From Ahaetulla prasina (taxonomy: Eukaryota > Chordata > Lepidosauria > Squamata > Colubridae): 64,000 nt of DNA. The DNA lies in the NCBI RefSeq assembly GCF_028640845.1, contig NC_080543.1:100251325-100315324 (forward strand), in the 5' to 3' direction. Made by a program: the position numbers and the translations under genes. Shown one piece after another: positions 10,153 through 24,954 of this stretch. Each line of letters starts with the position of its first letter. The stretch's first letter is position 1. The notes below the pieces were generated by a model, which saw nothing but the letters and a program-made list of their open reading frames with translations, did no database searches and had not been told where the DNA came from.

Positions 10153-10977
10153 ACATTACCTTACAGATGACCCCCACCCTGTTAAAGACCTTGGAGTTTT
10201 CATATCAAATGATCTAAGTGCCAAAGCCCACTGCAACTACATCGCAAAAAAGGCCTTAAAAGTTTTAAACCTAATCTTGCGTAGCTTCTTCTCCAAAAAC
10301 GCTACACTACTAACCAGAGCATATAAAACATTTGCTAGACCAATTCTTGAATACAGTTCGACTGTTTGGAACCCATACCACATTTCTGACATCAATACAA
10401 TTGAATGTGTCCAGAAATATTTTACAAGAAGAGTTCTCCACTCCTCTGAATACAACAAAATACCTTATGCCACCAGACTTGAAATCCTGGGTTTAGAAAA
10501 TTTAGAGCTATGCCGCCTTCGACATGACCTGAGTTTAACTCATATAATCATCTATTATAATGTCCTTCCTGTCAAAGACTACTTCAGCTTCAATTGCAAC
10601 AATACACGAGCACACAATAGCTTAATGTTAACCGCTTCTATCTTGATTGCAGAAAATATGTCTTCAGTAACAGAGTTGTTAATGCTTGGAATACACTACC
10701 TGACTCTGTGGTCTCTTCCCAAAATCCCCAAAGCTTCAACCAAAAACTATCTACCATTGACCTCATGCCATTCCTAAGAGGTCTGTAAGGGGCGTGCATA
10801 AGAGCACAAACGTGCCTGCCGCTCCTGTCCTATTTTTTCCTTTCATTATATCCAATTAATATAGTTATTACATACTCATACTCATATATATGCTTATATA
10901 CTGTATAATTATTTAATGCTTATGCTTATATATACTGTGTGACAAAATAAATAAATAAAATAAATAAATAAATTCAT
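10153..10977 (+). mobile_element. CR1-group LINE, C-terminal RT and 3' UTR
   Basis: Resumes the LINE with DDPHPVKDLGVFISNDLSAK, ILRSFFSKNATLLTRAYKTF, ARPILEYSSTVWNPY and VQKYFTRRVLHSS. The 3' UTR (AAGAGGTCTGTAAGGGG onward) ends in an (AATA)n tail at about 10947-10973. The C-terminal frame breaks near 10625-10660. Confidence 0.85.
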
Positions 10978-11616
10978 TCTAGAAGTAGAATGAATTCAAA
11001 ATAGAAAATTTTCCTTTCTGTCTTTCACAATAAGATAATGTGAGCAATATGTTTTCAGGAAAATAATTTCAGATGCCTACAATTTCTCCCAAGTAATTAA
11101 AGGAAAGCCAGTTAAACAGAAAAGGATTGTTTAGGTTTTAGGTTCTGTTCTCTCACTGTCAGAAACATACATAGTAGAATCAGAGAGAGGACTTTCTGCT
11201 ACCAATTTTGAAACTCCCTGCCAAAGAAGATCACTTTAGTTCCATGCTTGTTGTCTTTCAATCTCAAAGATTGTTTTTTTAAAAAATAATAATAATTTAG
11301 ATATGATCTCATTTGTGTTAAGAAGAAAGTTACACTCAGTGGGTACAAATTGTTTTATTTTCTCTGGATGTGTTTCTTTCCATACATTTTTAATTGGTAT
11401 ATTTTAATTTTTGAGTGATCGTATTTCCATTTTACAGTATTGTTATCAATCTTCTCTGTTAAGTTTGGTAAAAAGATGAGAAGAAATGTAAATAAAACAA
11501 TTTCTATATTTTCCTGCCTGCAAAAATGTTTTGCAACTAAAAACAACGAATGAAGAAGATAAAACACAAAAATGTTTACGCCATTCTTTTACTGTCTGCT
11601 TCATTTTTTTTCACAG
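10978..11616. other. Intron DNA, nothing recognised
   Basis: AT-rich end of the 8.3-kb SLC5A7 intron up to the acceptor TTTTTTTCACAG at 11605-11616. No repeat or gene is recognisable. Confidence 0.6.
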
Positions 11617-11760
11617 TGGATCAGCATCCCATTTGCCATGTCCCATCCTGCAGTAACAAGCATTGGGTACACAGCTGTGCATGAAGTATATCAAAAACCT
11701 TGGCTTGGAACCATTAAATCCCCTGACGTATATATATGGATTGACAATTTCTTCTTACTG
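11617..11760 (+). CDS. SLC5A7: SLC5A7 exon: choline transporter
   Basis: A phase-0 exon of exactly 48 codons from [13 protein letters not shown] to WIDNFFLL. The acceptor is TTTTCACAG and the donor CTG|GTGAGA. Human CHT1 has the same exon with a few conservative changes (WISVPFALSHPAV). It covers a transmembrane segment and an extracellular loop that keeps the YQKPWLGT block. No stop or frameshift occurs. Confidence 0.95.
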
Positions 11761-12939
11761 GTGAGATTTTTGTGAAAGACCACAAACCACTTAAGGTTTA
11801 TTTTCCAAACTCTTAAACTACAAATTGTCTAATGCTGGGAGAGACAACCTAGATCGGTCCAGATGTTTTGGAGATCTGCTCCTATCAGCTCCAACCAACA
11901 AGGAATTGTGTTGGTTGTAATCCAAAATGATTGAATTATACAATTATGTGCCATAGCAAAATAACTTTGAACAACTGCACAAATAACCTTTTAAATTTTA
12001 CTATATGCTGAAGATATGTAATCGTAGTTATATGACGTGAAAAAGCAGAAGAGCTCTCTGTTGCAAGTGTCTTAAGAATTCTTCTAACAGTGAATATGAT
12101 AGAATTAAGTGTATCTGCAACAGAAGAGTAATTGGATAGATGCATATTTGAAAGATTGGATAAATGTATTTGGGGAAAAAACACTTAAAATCTTGAAGTA
12201 GGGAGGTATATTTCTGGGTTACAGAGCAGGATAGAAAAGTGTGTGAGAGAGCAGTATGAAATTGGTTTAATATATAAAATTTCCAATACAAGTTCTTTAA
12301 CATGTCTGAATGCCTTGTGCAAAATTAACAGAAAAATGATGCATCAGCAATTGGTTTTTAACCCCAGTGAATATTTAAAGCCAAACCAACTTCTATGTGG
12401 ATAAACAGCTTAACACAACAGCTTCTATACACAGTTATTTTTTGAGATTTGCCAATCCTGTCACTGGAGATCCCTTTCTGGAACTATTTTCTGTCCAGAA
12501 GAAAAGAAACTAGAGAGTGTTTTCAACCTTGACAACTTTAAGATGTCTCAACTTCAATTCCCAGAATTCTGGGACTAGAAATCCACTCATCTTAAAAGTT
12601 GTTGAAGTTTAGAAGCACTGAATTAGGGACAAGCCAAGAATGTAGGAATCATGAAAAATTATTCTCTCCTGTTGATTTCTTGAAATGTAACTCAAAGAAT
12701 AATGGGGTTTGGAGGGGAAATCTAGCTTAAAGGGACAACCTTCTTTCTGGGTCAGCTTAGGTGTCTTTCCATACTTTGGTCAGGAAGAAAATGCCTTCAA
12801 GGTTTAAAGCATTGCTTTATTGCTGAAGGTGTAGGATTGGCTGCTAGGCAAATTGATAAAGGAGCATGTTGCTTGGATTCATGTGAGTGTCTATTTGCCA
12901 GGAATGAATGACTGCAATGATGTTTATGATTATTTGTAG
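11761..12939. other. SLC5A7 intron
   Basis: A 1.2-kb intron. Apart from the palindromic MITE at 12515-12620, nothing is recognised. Confidence 0.8.
12515..12620. mobile_element. Palindromic MITE with CCCAGAATTCTGGG core
   Basis: Arms TTTCAACCTTGACAACTTTA and CTTAAAAGTTGTTGAAG form an imperfect inverted repeat around CCCAGAATTCTGGG. The end is GCACTG, like other hAT MITEs here. Possible 8-bp flanks AACTAGAG and AATTAGGG match at 6 of 8. The same core is found at 17850-17863. Confidence 0.6.
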
Positions 12940-13093
12940 ATGTTAGGAGGAATCCCATGGCAAGCCTATTTCCAGCGAGTCCTTTCTTCTTCATCAGCTA
13001 CGTATGCACAAATGCTCTCTTTTCTGGCAGCGTTTGGATGTCTTATAATGGCAATACCTCCAGTGCTTATTGGTGCCATTGGTGCATCAACAG
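12940..13093 (+). CDS. SLC5A7: SLC5A7 exon: choline transporter
   Basis: Encodes [20 protein letters not shown] and the following [20 protein letters not shown] through IGAIGAST, nearly identical to vertebrate CHT1. The segment includes transmembrane helices lining the substrate/Na+ pathway of the SLC5 fold. It ends with one base (G) of a split codon. The donor G|GTACAT is weaker than the other donors of the gene. The initial ATG is internal, not a start codon. Confidence 0.95.
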
Positions 13094-13854
13094 GTACATC
13101 AACCATTTATTATAGTAACAAATTAATGGTTCTGAGGGCTCAAGAAATGAGCCGCTACACATTTTGAAAGTGAATGTCTAGCAATAAATGAATATCCAGA
13201 GAAGAGATGTGTTATCTCAAAACTGGAGCAACCTTACAATGTTTGTAATATATCAATACTATTTTTATCATTATGGTGGTTCCCAATAGTATTAAAACAA
13301 ATATACTATCCTAAACATTTTCATAGAAGACTAGAATTAAGTTTGGAAAGGCCATTTGGGCAACTGTTCTATTTAAATTTTAATTGTACTAATGATGTAT
13401 AGTTGACCTTTATGAAACATGAATTAAATGCTTAGCTTGAAGCCTTTTAAAGTCTGCTAGATTTCACAACTGCAAATTGAACATAATACTAGCCAAATTT
13501 GGCATCTAAACCATAAATTTAAAACTAGTAAAGGCATATTTTGTAACACATGATTGTGAATATTGGCATAGACCACAGAATCTAGCAATTAAATCCAGCT
13601 TTTTTTTAAAACCGTTTTTTAGAATTGGATACCAGAACAGATACCAGACTTGTAAAGGGAAGGGCATTATCATGATCCAGTCCATTCAATAAACGTTCCT
13701 GTTAGATACATCTTATATGTTTAAGATTCTTTAATTGCCGGTCATGTAATAGATGTCAGATTGTTTATGAGCATAAATATTCTAATGATTAATTTCTTTT
13801 TTCAGGTACAGGTCTATCCACTAGTACCGTAATTAGTGTATATTTATGTTACAG
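13094..13854. other. SLC5A7 intron with duplicated segment
   Basis: A 761-bp intron. Its 3' part (about 13640-13795) is closely similar to 15060-15212 in the next intron. It is otherwise unremarkable. The acceptor is TTTATGTTACAG. Confidence 0.8.
13640..13795 (+). repeat. Direct repeat copy 1, upstream of exon 13855
   Basis: Shares ATTATCATGATCCAGT, TCTTATATGT, AAGATTCTTTAATTG and TAATAGATGTCA (copy 2 TTATAGATGTCA) in the same order and spacing with 15060-15212. Family unknown. It ends about 60 bp before the exon. Confidence 0.8.
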
Positions 13855-14072
13855 CTTGGAATCAGACTGAATATATTGGTCATGACCCTAAAACTGAAGA
13901 TGAAGGCGACATGATATTACCAATTGTCCTTCAATATCTTTGTCCACTGTACATTTCGTTCTTCGGCCTTGGGGCAGTGTCTGCTGCTGTAATGTCCTCT
14001 GCTGACTCTTCCATTTTATCAGCAAGTTCTATGTTTGCACGGAATATATATCAGCTTTCATTTCGGCAAACT
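13855..14072 (+). CDS. SLC5A7: SLC5A7 exon: choline transporter
   Basis: Two bases complete a split codon (G|CT, alanine; aspartate in human), then 72 codons from [13 protein letters not shown] to [11 protein letters not shown]. The WNQT sequon corresponds to the N-glycosylation site of human CHT1 (Asn301). The [20 protein letters not shown] block is the strongly conserved SLC5 helix with Na+-site residues. The loop after WNQT is the most diverged part. The donor is ACT|GTAAGA. Confidence 0.95.
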
Positions 14073-14879
14073 GTAAGACTATATTATAAACACAGTATCA
14101 TTTTGTAACGTTATAAGAGCTGTAGTTGACAGTTGATACGTTCATGTATATAGGAAGGAAAGAGTACCTTGAACCATTTTGTGTTCAATCTATGACAATC
14201 ATTGAGAAGTGAAGGAATTATGCTCACTTGCTTCTGATGTTCTCAAACTTTTGGATGTTCTAGAAGCAAAAGTCTTCCATAATTTTTAATATTCCAAGTT
14301 TAAAGGCGAAAAGCAATCCTATACCTTATACTGCAGATGAGCTGCAATCTTATCTCTTAAAATTGAGCTAATGATTTATACAGGCAAATCTTTTCAATGA
14401 ACTCTCATTGTGCATTTCACATTGAAAATTGTGAGATAGGCAGATATGCTCCAAATAAGAGGCGGAAGAAGGAAAAATATTGGAATTACAATTTACAGGA
14501 TTTTGGCTTTATGACCAAGGAAAGAATTGCAAAGTGAAAACTTTTCCACAGCTGGATAACTTGCACTAAATGCAATGTTACTATATATGAAGATACAGCA
14601 TTTAAAATAAAATTTTAAAAGTCCCTTTTTGAATGCAGCTGAAAATGATTCTCCTGCATGTATTCAAAGGAGTGTCCAGTAATTTGGATTTTCTTCTGCT
14701 GGCCACATTCACAATCAGAAATAGCACAGATAATTTTCCCAACAGTTTACAGGAGGAAAAAGTTACATATAATATTCTTCTTCCAGGTTGTACAAACAGA
14801 GAATAGTTTGCTGTCTTAAGTTGTATATATATAATTAATTAATTAATTTCAGGATATATTACTGTTACTACTTACTAAT

Positions 14880-15012
14880 AATAATAATAATTCACACAAC
14901 ATCTACCTATCCTAGGTCCTTGGGAAGGACTTGATAGACAGATAAAAAATGTCAAATCCATTCTAATCAAAGTCTAGATGACTGTGTAACCAACCATAAT
15001 ACTGTAATAATA
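14880..15012 (+). mobile_element. R4/Dong LINE 3' end
   Basis: AGGTCCTTGGGAAGGACTTG, AAATGTCAAATCC and GATGACTGTGTAACCAACC match the 3' UTR seen in reverse at 26855-27000 and at the window end (63925-64000). It is severely 5'-truncated and surrounded by ATA repeats. Confidence 0.65.
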
Positions 15013-15059
15013 TTTTCCTATCTTTCAGGAAAAATTCCTTTTATACCAGAATTGGTTGC

Positions 15060-15212
15060 CATAGCAGAACAGAATTGTGAAGGGAAGGATATTATCATGA
15101 TCCAGTATATTAAATCCTTGTTCATGTTAGATATATCTTATATGTCTAAGATTCTTTAATTGCTGGTTATGTTATAGATGTCAAATTGCTTATGAGCCAT
15201 AAGTATTCTAAT
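15060..15212 (+). repeat. Direct repeat copy 2, upstream of last exon
   Basis: Partner of 13640-13795. The pair flanks the exon at 13855-14072. Confidence 0.8.
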
Positions 15213-15319
15213 TAACAACATTTTTCATCATTTTGAATTCATATAATTCTCTTGATACCTATGTAGTATATAAATACCTGTAGTAGAAAGCAAAATCAAA
15301 CTGTTCCTATATTTTACAG

Positions 15320-15940
15320 GCTTCAGACAACGAAATAGTTTGGGTCATGCGAATTACCATTTTTATGTTTGGAGCTGCAGCAACAGTGATGGCTCTGGTA
15401 GCTCAATCCATATATGGTCTCTGGTACCTCAGCTCTGACCTGGTTTACATCATCATCTTCCCCCAACTTTTATGTGTTCTTTTTATCAAAGGAACAAATA
15501 CTTATGGTGCCATTGTAGGATACTTACTTGGGCTCCTACTTCGAATTACTGGAGGAGAACCTTATCTATCCTTACAGCCTTTGATTTTGTATCCTGGTTG
15601 GTATCATGATGATGACAGATACGTTCAGAGATTTCCTTTTAAGACATTAGCTATGCTTACTTCTTTCCTTACAAACATTGCAGTGTCCTATCTAGCAAAA
15701 TACTTATTTGAAAGTGGCACTTTACCACCCAAACTAGACTTCCTTGATGCTGTTGTTGCAAAGTACAGTAAAGAGAACATGGACAAGGCTACTCTTGTGA
15801 AAAGTGACAATATTGTTTTAAATGAACTGGCACCAGTGAACCCTCGGCACAGTTTGACTCTGAGCTCTACTTTTACAAACAAAGAGGCCTTTAGCGATGT
15901 GGATTCAAGTCCAGAGGTATCCACGGCGGAGGAGAAATGA
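15320..15940 (+). CDS. SLC5A7: SLC5A7 terminal coding exon
   Basis: 206 codons from [13 protein letters not shown] to the TGA at 15938-15940. It contains the last transmembrane helices ([39 protein letters not shown]) and the cytoplasmic tail. The tail keeps the DKATLV dileucine-like motif, known in mammals to drive CHT1 endocytosis, and the [11 protein letters not shown] block. The last residues ([11 protein letters not shown]) differ from the mammalian end and are slightly shorter. The loop [12 protein letters not shown] is one residue shorter than in human. The frame is intact, so the gene looks functional. Confidence 0.96.
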   Translation, partial: ASDNEIVWVMRITIFMFGAAATVMALVAQSIYGLWYLSSDLVYIIIFPQLLCVLFIKGTNTYGAIVGYLLGLLLRITGGEPYLSLQPLILYPGWYHDDDRYVQRFPFKTLAMLTSFLTNIAVSYLAKYLFESGTLPPKLDFLDAVVAKYSKENMDKATLVKSDNIVLNELAPVNPRHSLTLSSTFTNKEAFSDVDSSPEVSTAEEK

Positions 15941-17163
15941 CAACAGCCCAGATGAAGAGAAATACTGCTTTTGCCTCACCCATAGTGCAACAGGGTACGC
16001 TGCCATGGGAAATTAAAAGTAGCTGGGAAGAAATGGATGGAAACATTAAAAAAAAACACTACCATGCAGCTCTTTTAGTTTGTGTCTTGAAAGAGGAACA
16101 ATTTGGATTAAACTCTTATACAGTATTATCAAAAACATGTTGGGTAGAATTATAGTATATCTCATTCCACCACAGTAATTGAATGTCAATAAGAGAGAAA
16201 ATGCAACATCCAGGGGGAAAAAACATTGGTTTCTTTAAAATTTATATCACTAATTTGCACAGGTAGAAGTAATTTGCAAATTGAGAATCCCCATTTTCCC
16301 AGTTCTCCTCCATCTGCTAACTGACAGCTTTTATTTTGCACATCCTGGAGCAAGATTGAGCTGCTGAACGTCAGCAGCATTCCCCAAACTGCACCACTGA
16401 ATATTAACTTCAAGCGTAAATATTTAGTAGTGAATCTTTCTTGGGTTTTTTAGATATATGAAACCAAATGTTGTGTTAAGATCCTAACACTTTAACATGC
16501 ACATTTTAAACAAAATGTAGTTACACAAAGGCCAATCTGTAGCACTGCTATTTTAGTGATGTCATTGGAAAAAATGAGACCATCAACTGCTGTCCAAGTT
16601 ATAGTTAGGATGGAATCTTCTCAAATAGAGGAACCCTTGAAATCTATAATTAATTTGTGTCAGAAGTTTAATAGGAAAAATTATGTTGACTTTTTTTTTA
16701 TCAACATAAAGAATTTGTCAAGATTGGAAAAAACAGGGATTGCTCCCTTGCCTTCAGAAGTAGAAGAGAAAACAAGTATTCGATATCAGCTAGTGTGTCC
16801 TGTCTGGTAGCAAAGTATTCAATAAGGAAGAAGAGGAACTTAACAGATTCTATGATCTCCAGCAATAAATCGTGCTCCTGAAAGTAATAGTTCTAACAAC
16901 CATGTATATTTTATATCTTTTAAACTATAGATTCAGCCCCTTACAATTAGTAAATTGAAATATTCTACTAATAACATTCTTTTCCTTCATGAAAATTAAG
17001 GTTTTTCTCTCAGCAGTTACCCCTTTATAAAGCTTGTTAAAAATGATAACCATGATGTAACCACCCTGGTTTTCAAGTAGTTATATCTAAAGTACCCTTG
17101 AGGGTTTTTTAAAATATTCAGAATTCCTAAATAGTACTCAAAGTGATCTGGGAAGAAAATAAA
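15941..17163 (+). other. SLC5A7 3' UTR and candidate poly(A) signals
   Basis: AT-rich, repeat-poor sequence after the stop. AATAAA hexamers at 16864-16869 and 17158-17163 are the likeliest cleavage signals; other hexamers occur further on. The true 3' end needs transcript data. Confidence 0.45.
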
Positions 17164-17787
17164 AGTTTTAGCATCTCTCTTTGTTCAGCATTTTTTATCT
17201 TTAAAACAGTCATTTAAAAAAAAGCTAGCTGGTTAATGCCTTCCTAGCATGCTAGTTTTAAATGTGCAGAGAGTTTATTTTATGTATAACACTGTTCAAA
17301 CTTTTGATATCCCTTTTGTCATCTGAAATGATATTCCTTGGCAGCAGATTTTCTGCTTCTTTTTTTCATTGTGGAACATTGCTAGGTAGCTAACTGCTTG
17401 ATTAGACTAAATTGACCTTGCATTCAAATCATAGCTTTGTACAACATCTGAAGTGTGGATTCAGTGTGTGTATACGTGTGCTTCTCATATAACCTTTTGT
17501 AGTCAGTGTCAATATAAGCCTTGATAAATTGCTATCATGCGTGCATTCACCTTATTATATCCATGTTTCTCCAGAGCAGTTTTAATTTGGATAAATGTGG
17601 TATATTGTCCTCTGAGCAAGACCATTATTAAGCTTTTGTATGTATGCAAGAGGATTTATGCACTCTTTTGAAATTTATTACAAGAAAATAGCAGAAAATG
17701 CTGTGTTTCAGCATTTGATGCATTCCCTTAAATATATGATGGAACAATTAGCCTTTTGGATACAAGAACACATCCTCCATCCAGAAT
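17164..17787. other. Downstream flank, nothing recognised
   Basis: AT-rich unique-looking DNA. It may belong to a longer SLC5A7 3' UTR. Confidence 0.5.
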
Positions 17788-17795
17788 ATCTAGAA

Positions 17796-17901
17796 CCGGG
17801 ATGGGAAACTATTGCCCTTTTATGACTTGTGAACTTCAACTCCCAGAATTCTGGGAGTTGAAGTCCAAAAGGCATAAAAGGGCCATAGTTCCACACCTGT
17901 G
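17796..17901. mobile_element. Palindromic hAT MITE, 106 bp
   Basis: An almost perfect hairpin. TTGCCCTTTTATGAC ... AACTTCAACTCCCAGAATTC pairs with GAATTCTGGGAGTTGAAGTC ... CATAAAAGGGCCA. An 8-bp target-site duplication ATCTAGAA (17788-17795) and ATCTAGAG (17902-17909) matches at 7 of 8. Confidence 0.85.
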
Positions 17902-17909
17902 ATCTAGAG

Positions 17910-19845
17910 TGACCAATCAGTGCAAAAAATAAATTAAAAAAAAAATAAAAACCTGCATGGTTGCTGACACTGTTTTTTTTATTCTCAGATACAATAAAAA
18001 AAAGTGAATTGTTACTTTTAAATTGTGGTCCACACTTAACTCTCATCCATAAAGCTATAGTTTTGTATATTGCACGTGCTACAAGTGTGCTCAGCCAGCT
18101 TCTCAAGAGTAGAGGAAAACAGAGAAATGCTGTCACATTACTAACTGAGATCCAGTGCACCCCAAAGATTTTCTTCATTGGCTGATTATATTTTTTTCTC
18201 CCTGCTGCTTTCCCACAACTAGTGATTTTTTTTCCATTCACTGGAAGTCTCAAGTCATTCTCTCTGCATTATTTTTTCCTCTCTTATAGAACAATACTAG
18301 TGTGGCAACAATTCTTTGATTTGTGGTAAAGAAATTAATTTTGGTCAGAATATAATTTCATTTGAAATGTGGATTACACATTAGATACTCCATCAAAAGT
18401 TAATTAAATATCTTAATGTGTAACATTCTTTTCTCAGCAGTAAAAACAAACACAGCAATAATTTGAATTGAGAATTCAATCTGAGAGGAAAAGCTGGAAA
18501 GATGGCTTGTATTCTTGAAAGTGAAAACTACTAAGGATAATCTGAAACACACACAGAGAGTTTATGCTATTCACAAATGACGAAATCATCAAAAGAATGA
18601 TAATTTTCAGTGAATCATAAAATTGGAGGAGATCCATGAACTCCATTATTTCCTTAAGCAGCTGCCATTTTCCCATTACTTTTTCACTTTTCATTAATTC
18701 AATGAAGTATTTTCCAGGTGGAGTCTAAATAGAAAATGGCTGCTACCATTACATGAGCATTGCTGATCCAGAGCATTAGAGAAAGAGACAGCCTATCAGC
18801 TCCAGTAGAATTAACATCATAGCGAAATAGGTAGTGCATGTGTTTTAAAAAAACATAAAAGGAAACCAAATCAATTTTCCTTGTCACACACCTCAAATTT
18901 AAATATTTGTAAGAAGACAATTTAATCCTAAAATTGTATGTGTAGAAATACTCTTGCTAGTCTATTAAAAGGCATTTTAAACTTGAGGGAGGAAAGAGAT
19001 AGTAAATTAACCAATTACATATTTTGATTAAAATCTATAAAATTGTGGACTACAATTTAAATTGCTGCTAAAAGAAAAAATCAACAGGATTTTGAATATT
19101 TACATTTTTTACCAGTTTTTAAAAGGTTAATTTGCAGTCTATATGCAGATTTTCTTTAATACTAATCTAATACATATATAAAATAACAAATTTAATTGGC
19201 TCTATTTATATTTGATTTTTTTTTAAAAAACTAATTTTATTTCTGTCTATGAACTGAACCATTATTGGCAAACTGCCTCCAACAAACATTCTCACCATAT
19301 GTTCTATTGGTTTAGAAAAATATAGCCTTATTTCCAAGACTACCAAATTAAACAAATTATAAATCAGAGATTGCTACAAGCCATAGATTGGCATTACAAC
19401 ATATTTGTTAGGTATTTAACTAGTGAAGCTAGTTAATTGTATTATTTCCAGTCCTGTACTGCTAGACATGGGAAAATGGTAGGACAAGAAATGAAATTTA
19501 TCAAATACAACAGTAGTATGACCTGATTTTACAAAGGAAAAGATGCATTAATCTCTTATTGTATTTCGCTCCTCACTTAAATCAGTTCCAGTAATCTGTC
19601 ATCGGTTACAGAGGGAGAAATGTAAAATTTCTCTATTTCTATTTTCCTTTGCCGAAGCTAATTATATGATTGGTATACAGCATATTGTTATGCCTTTTTA
19701 AAATAAATTTTATTTTGGATTTTTTTTTTAAATCCAGTGTTTTCAGTGTAACATGTGGGTTATTCTGACTGTATCCAGTTAATGAAATATGTTTCTATTT
19801 TTTAGGTTTAAAGGTCAATATCCCAAAGTATTCCTTTCTTTACCT
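17910..19845. other. Flank, no gene seen
   Basis: AT-rich, low in recognisable repeats. Open frames here have no splice context or family motifs. Confidence 0.55.
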
Positions 19846-23474
<3,629 letters not shown>

Positions 23475-24954
23475 TGTCCCACTAACACATGCACACACCA
23501 TAAGGGTTTGAAGTCTTTATTGAAGCTTCACCAGCCCCAAATAGTTTTCTCCAGGATTCCCCTCTAAGGAACCAGAGCAAAATCCAATGAGACCAGTTTC
23601 CCATGTCAGAAAAAATACAAAGTCCAGGAAAGACAAATTCACGATCCAAAGCAAAAATCCCACAAACCAAAATGAATTCCAAGGTCCACAAGGCAACATC
23701 CAAAATCCAGAAACAGAATCAAAGGCAAAGTTCCAAAGCAAGGTATATTGTGGTTGAACAAACACACAATTTGAAATGGAAGAGTTATTCTAAGAATCAT
23801 TCTGCTCCACTTGCAGGGATAAATAGCTGCCAGCCAGTGCAACTCGTTAGAAGGGAAAAGGCACCTCCTCATGAGTAACTTCACTGACCTCCATTGCACC
23901 TCTCTCCTCTTGGCCCTGTTGCCTAAGACCCGGTGGAGGCGGCAGTTCCTTCTCAACCCTGCTCAGCAGTTGTAGCTGTACCCCTTCTCAACCCTCTTCT
24001 TCTGGCTGGCCTTCCAAGCCTCTTGGCTGCTGCTGCATTTCTGACTTTCCATTGTCAGCCAGCAGCTCATCCAATCACTCCTGTGGCCCTTTTGAAGTTC
24101 CTGGTATCTCCACCTCTACTTACTCAACCACTTCTGGTTCAGAATTCTCCTCACCTTCTAGATGCTCTACCACACTCTGCTCCCAAGTTCCTGAAGCAGG
24201 CTCTTCCTTGTTGACTGACTGTCAGGCCTGGAAACTGTACTAGGCCTTAGGTTTCCAGACGCTCCCACATTTATCCCCTGAGGGGAAGAAGGGGGGTGAT
24301 GGGTATGGTTACATTCTTCAAGCGGTCAAGGTCAGATTGTGTTCGCATCTGCAGAAGAAGTGGCAAGAAGAGGTTTCGAATAAAGTGGAAGAACGTTGGA
24401 CCAAAGGGGTTAGGGGGGTGGGACTCTTGGGGTTTGTATAACTGAGAAAAGAATCTGGAAGTTTCAGTTTTGGAATTTCACTCATCGTGTGCCAGTTTCC
24501 TTATGCTAGTAAAGAACTTTGAAAGACAATGGCTTCAGAGTTTTTTTTATGCAGAAGAGGTTTTTCTGGAACCTTGACACTGACTGGGACCATCCATGAC
24601 ACTATTCCCCCCCAGGATGACCAATCCCCCCAGGCCTCCCAGGCCCCTCCCAGACCAGGTTTCTATCTGAGGTGGAATTTGGAGGTAAAATTGATGAGTC
24701 AGACATAATGTAAATCCTCTTAAAGACTGATGTAAGGCTTGCAGCTCCTGAAGGAAGTCCTCAGCGGCTGGCACAGCCAGCACCAACAGATCCACTCAAA
24801 GCACTGTAACTACTGCTCCAGCACTGAATTCACTTATTTTGTGCCTCCATCAGTCTCCAGAAGATGAGTCAAGGTTAGGTGTGCCGGCATCTGCAGGCTG
24901 GCTAGGAGCACCCAGCAAACTTTGCCCATCAAATGGACCCCACCCCAGTCTGTC
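23475..24954 (-). mobile_element. Unclassified LTR-like repeat, interrupted by solo LTR
   Basis: More GC-rich than its flanks. On the minus strand it runs from TGACAGACTGGGG (near 24954) to an AATAAAGACTTC polyadenylation-like signal near 23520 and a GTGGGACA end at 23475. That layout is like an LTR in reverse orientation, interrupted at 24220-24579 by a younger solo LTR. No matching target-site duplication was found at the proposed ends, so the boundaries and class are uncertain. No gag or pol motif is seen. Confidence 0.35.
24220..24579 (+). mobile_element. Solo LTR, family A, 360 bp
   Basis: TGTCAGGCCTGG ... CCTTGACA, same family and orientation as 854-1222. A perfect target-site duplication CTGAC lies at 24215-24219 and 24580-24584. 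Differences from copy 1 are scattered substitutions and a short deletion near 24400. Confidence 0.88.

Larger units (their letters stand above)
14073..15319. other. SLC5A7 last intron
   Basis: A 1.25-kb intron with an R4/Dong 3' fragment (14880-15012), a direct repeat (15060-15212) and the acceptor ATATTTTACAG. The first 800 bp show nothing recognisable. Confidence 0.8.

Noticed and set aside
9932..10777. 281-codon frame
   Set aside because: Begins in antisense L2 sequence and continues into the host LINE; chimeric by insertion.
12940..12942. Start codon of a separate gene at the exon's ATG
   Set aside because: The ATG is internal: it continues the SLC5A7 frame from the previous exon and follows a splice acceptor.
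17708..18253. 181-codon minus-strand frame
   Set aside because: Crosses the palindromic MITE at 17796-17901, with no motif or acceptor; probably chance.
23475..24954. Full-length endogenous retrovirus
   Set aside because: No gag, pol or env motif is visible and the proposed ends lack matching target duplications; kept only as an unclassified LTR-like repeat.
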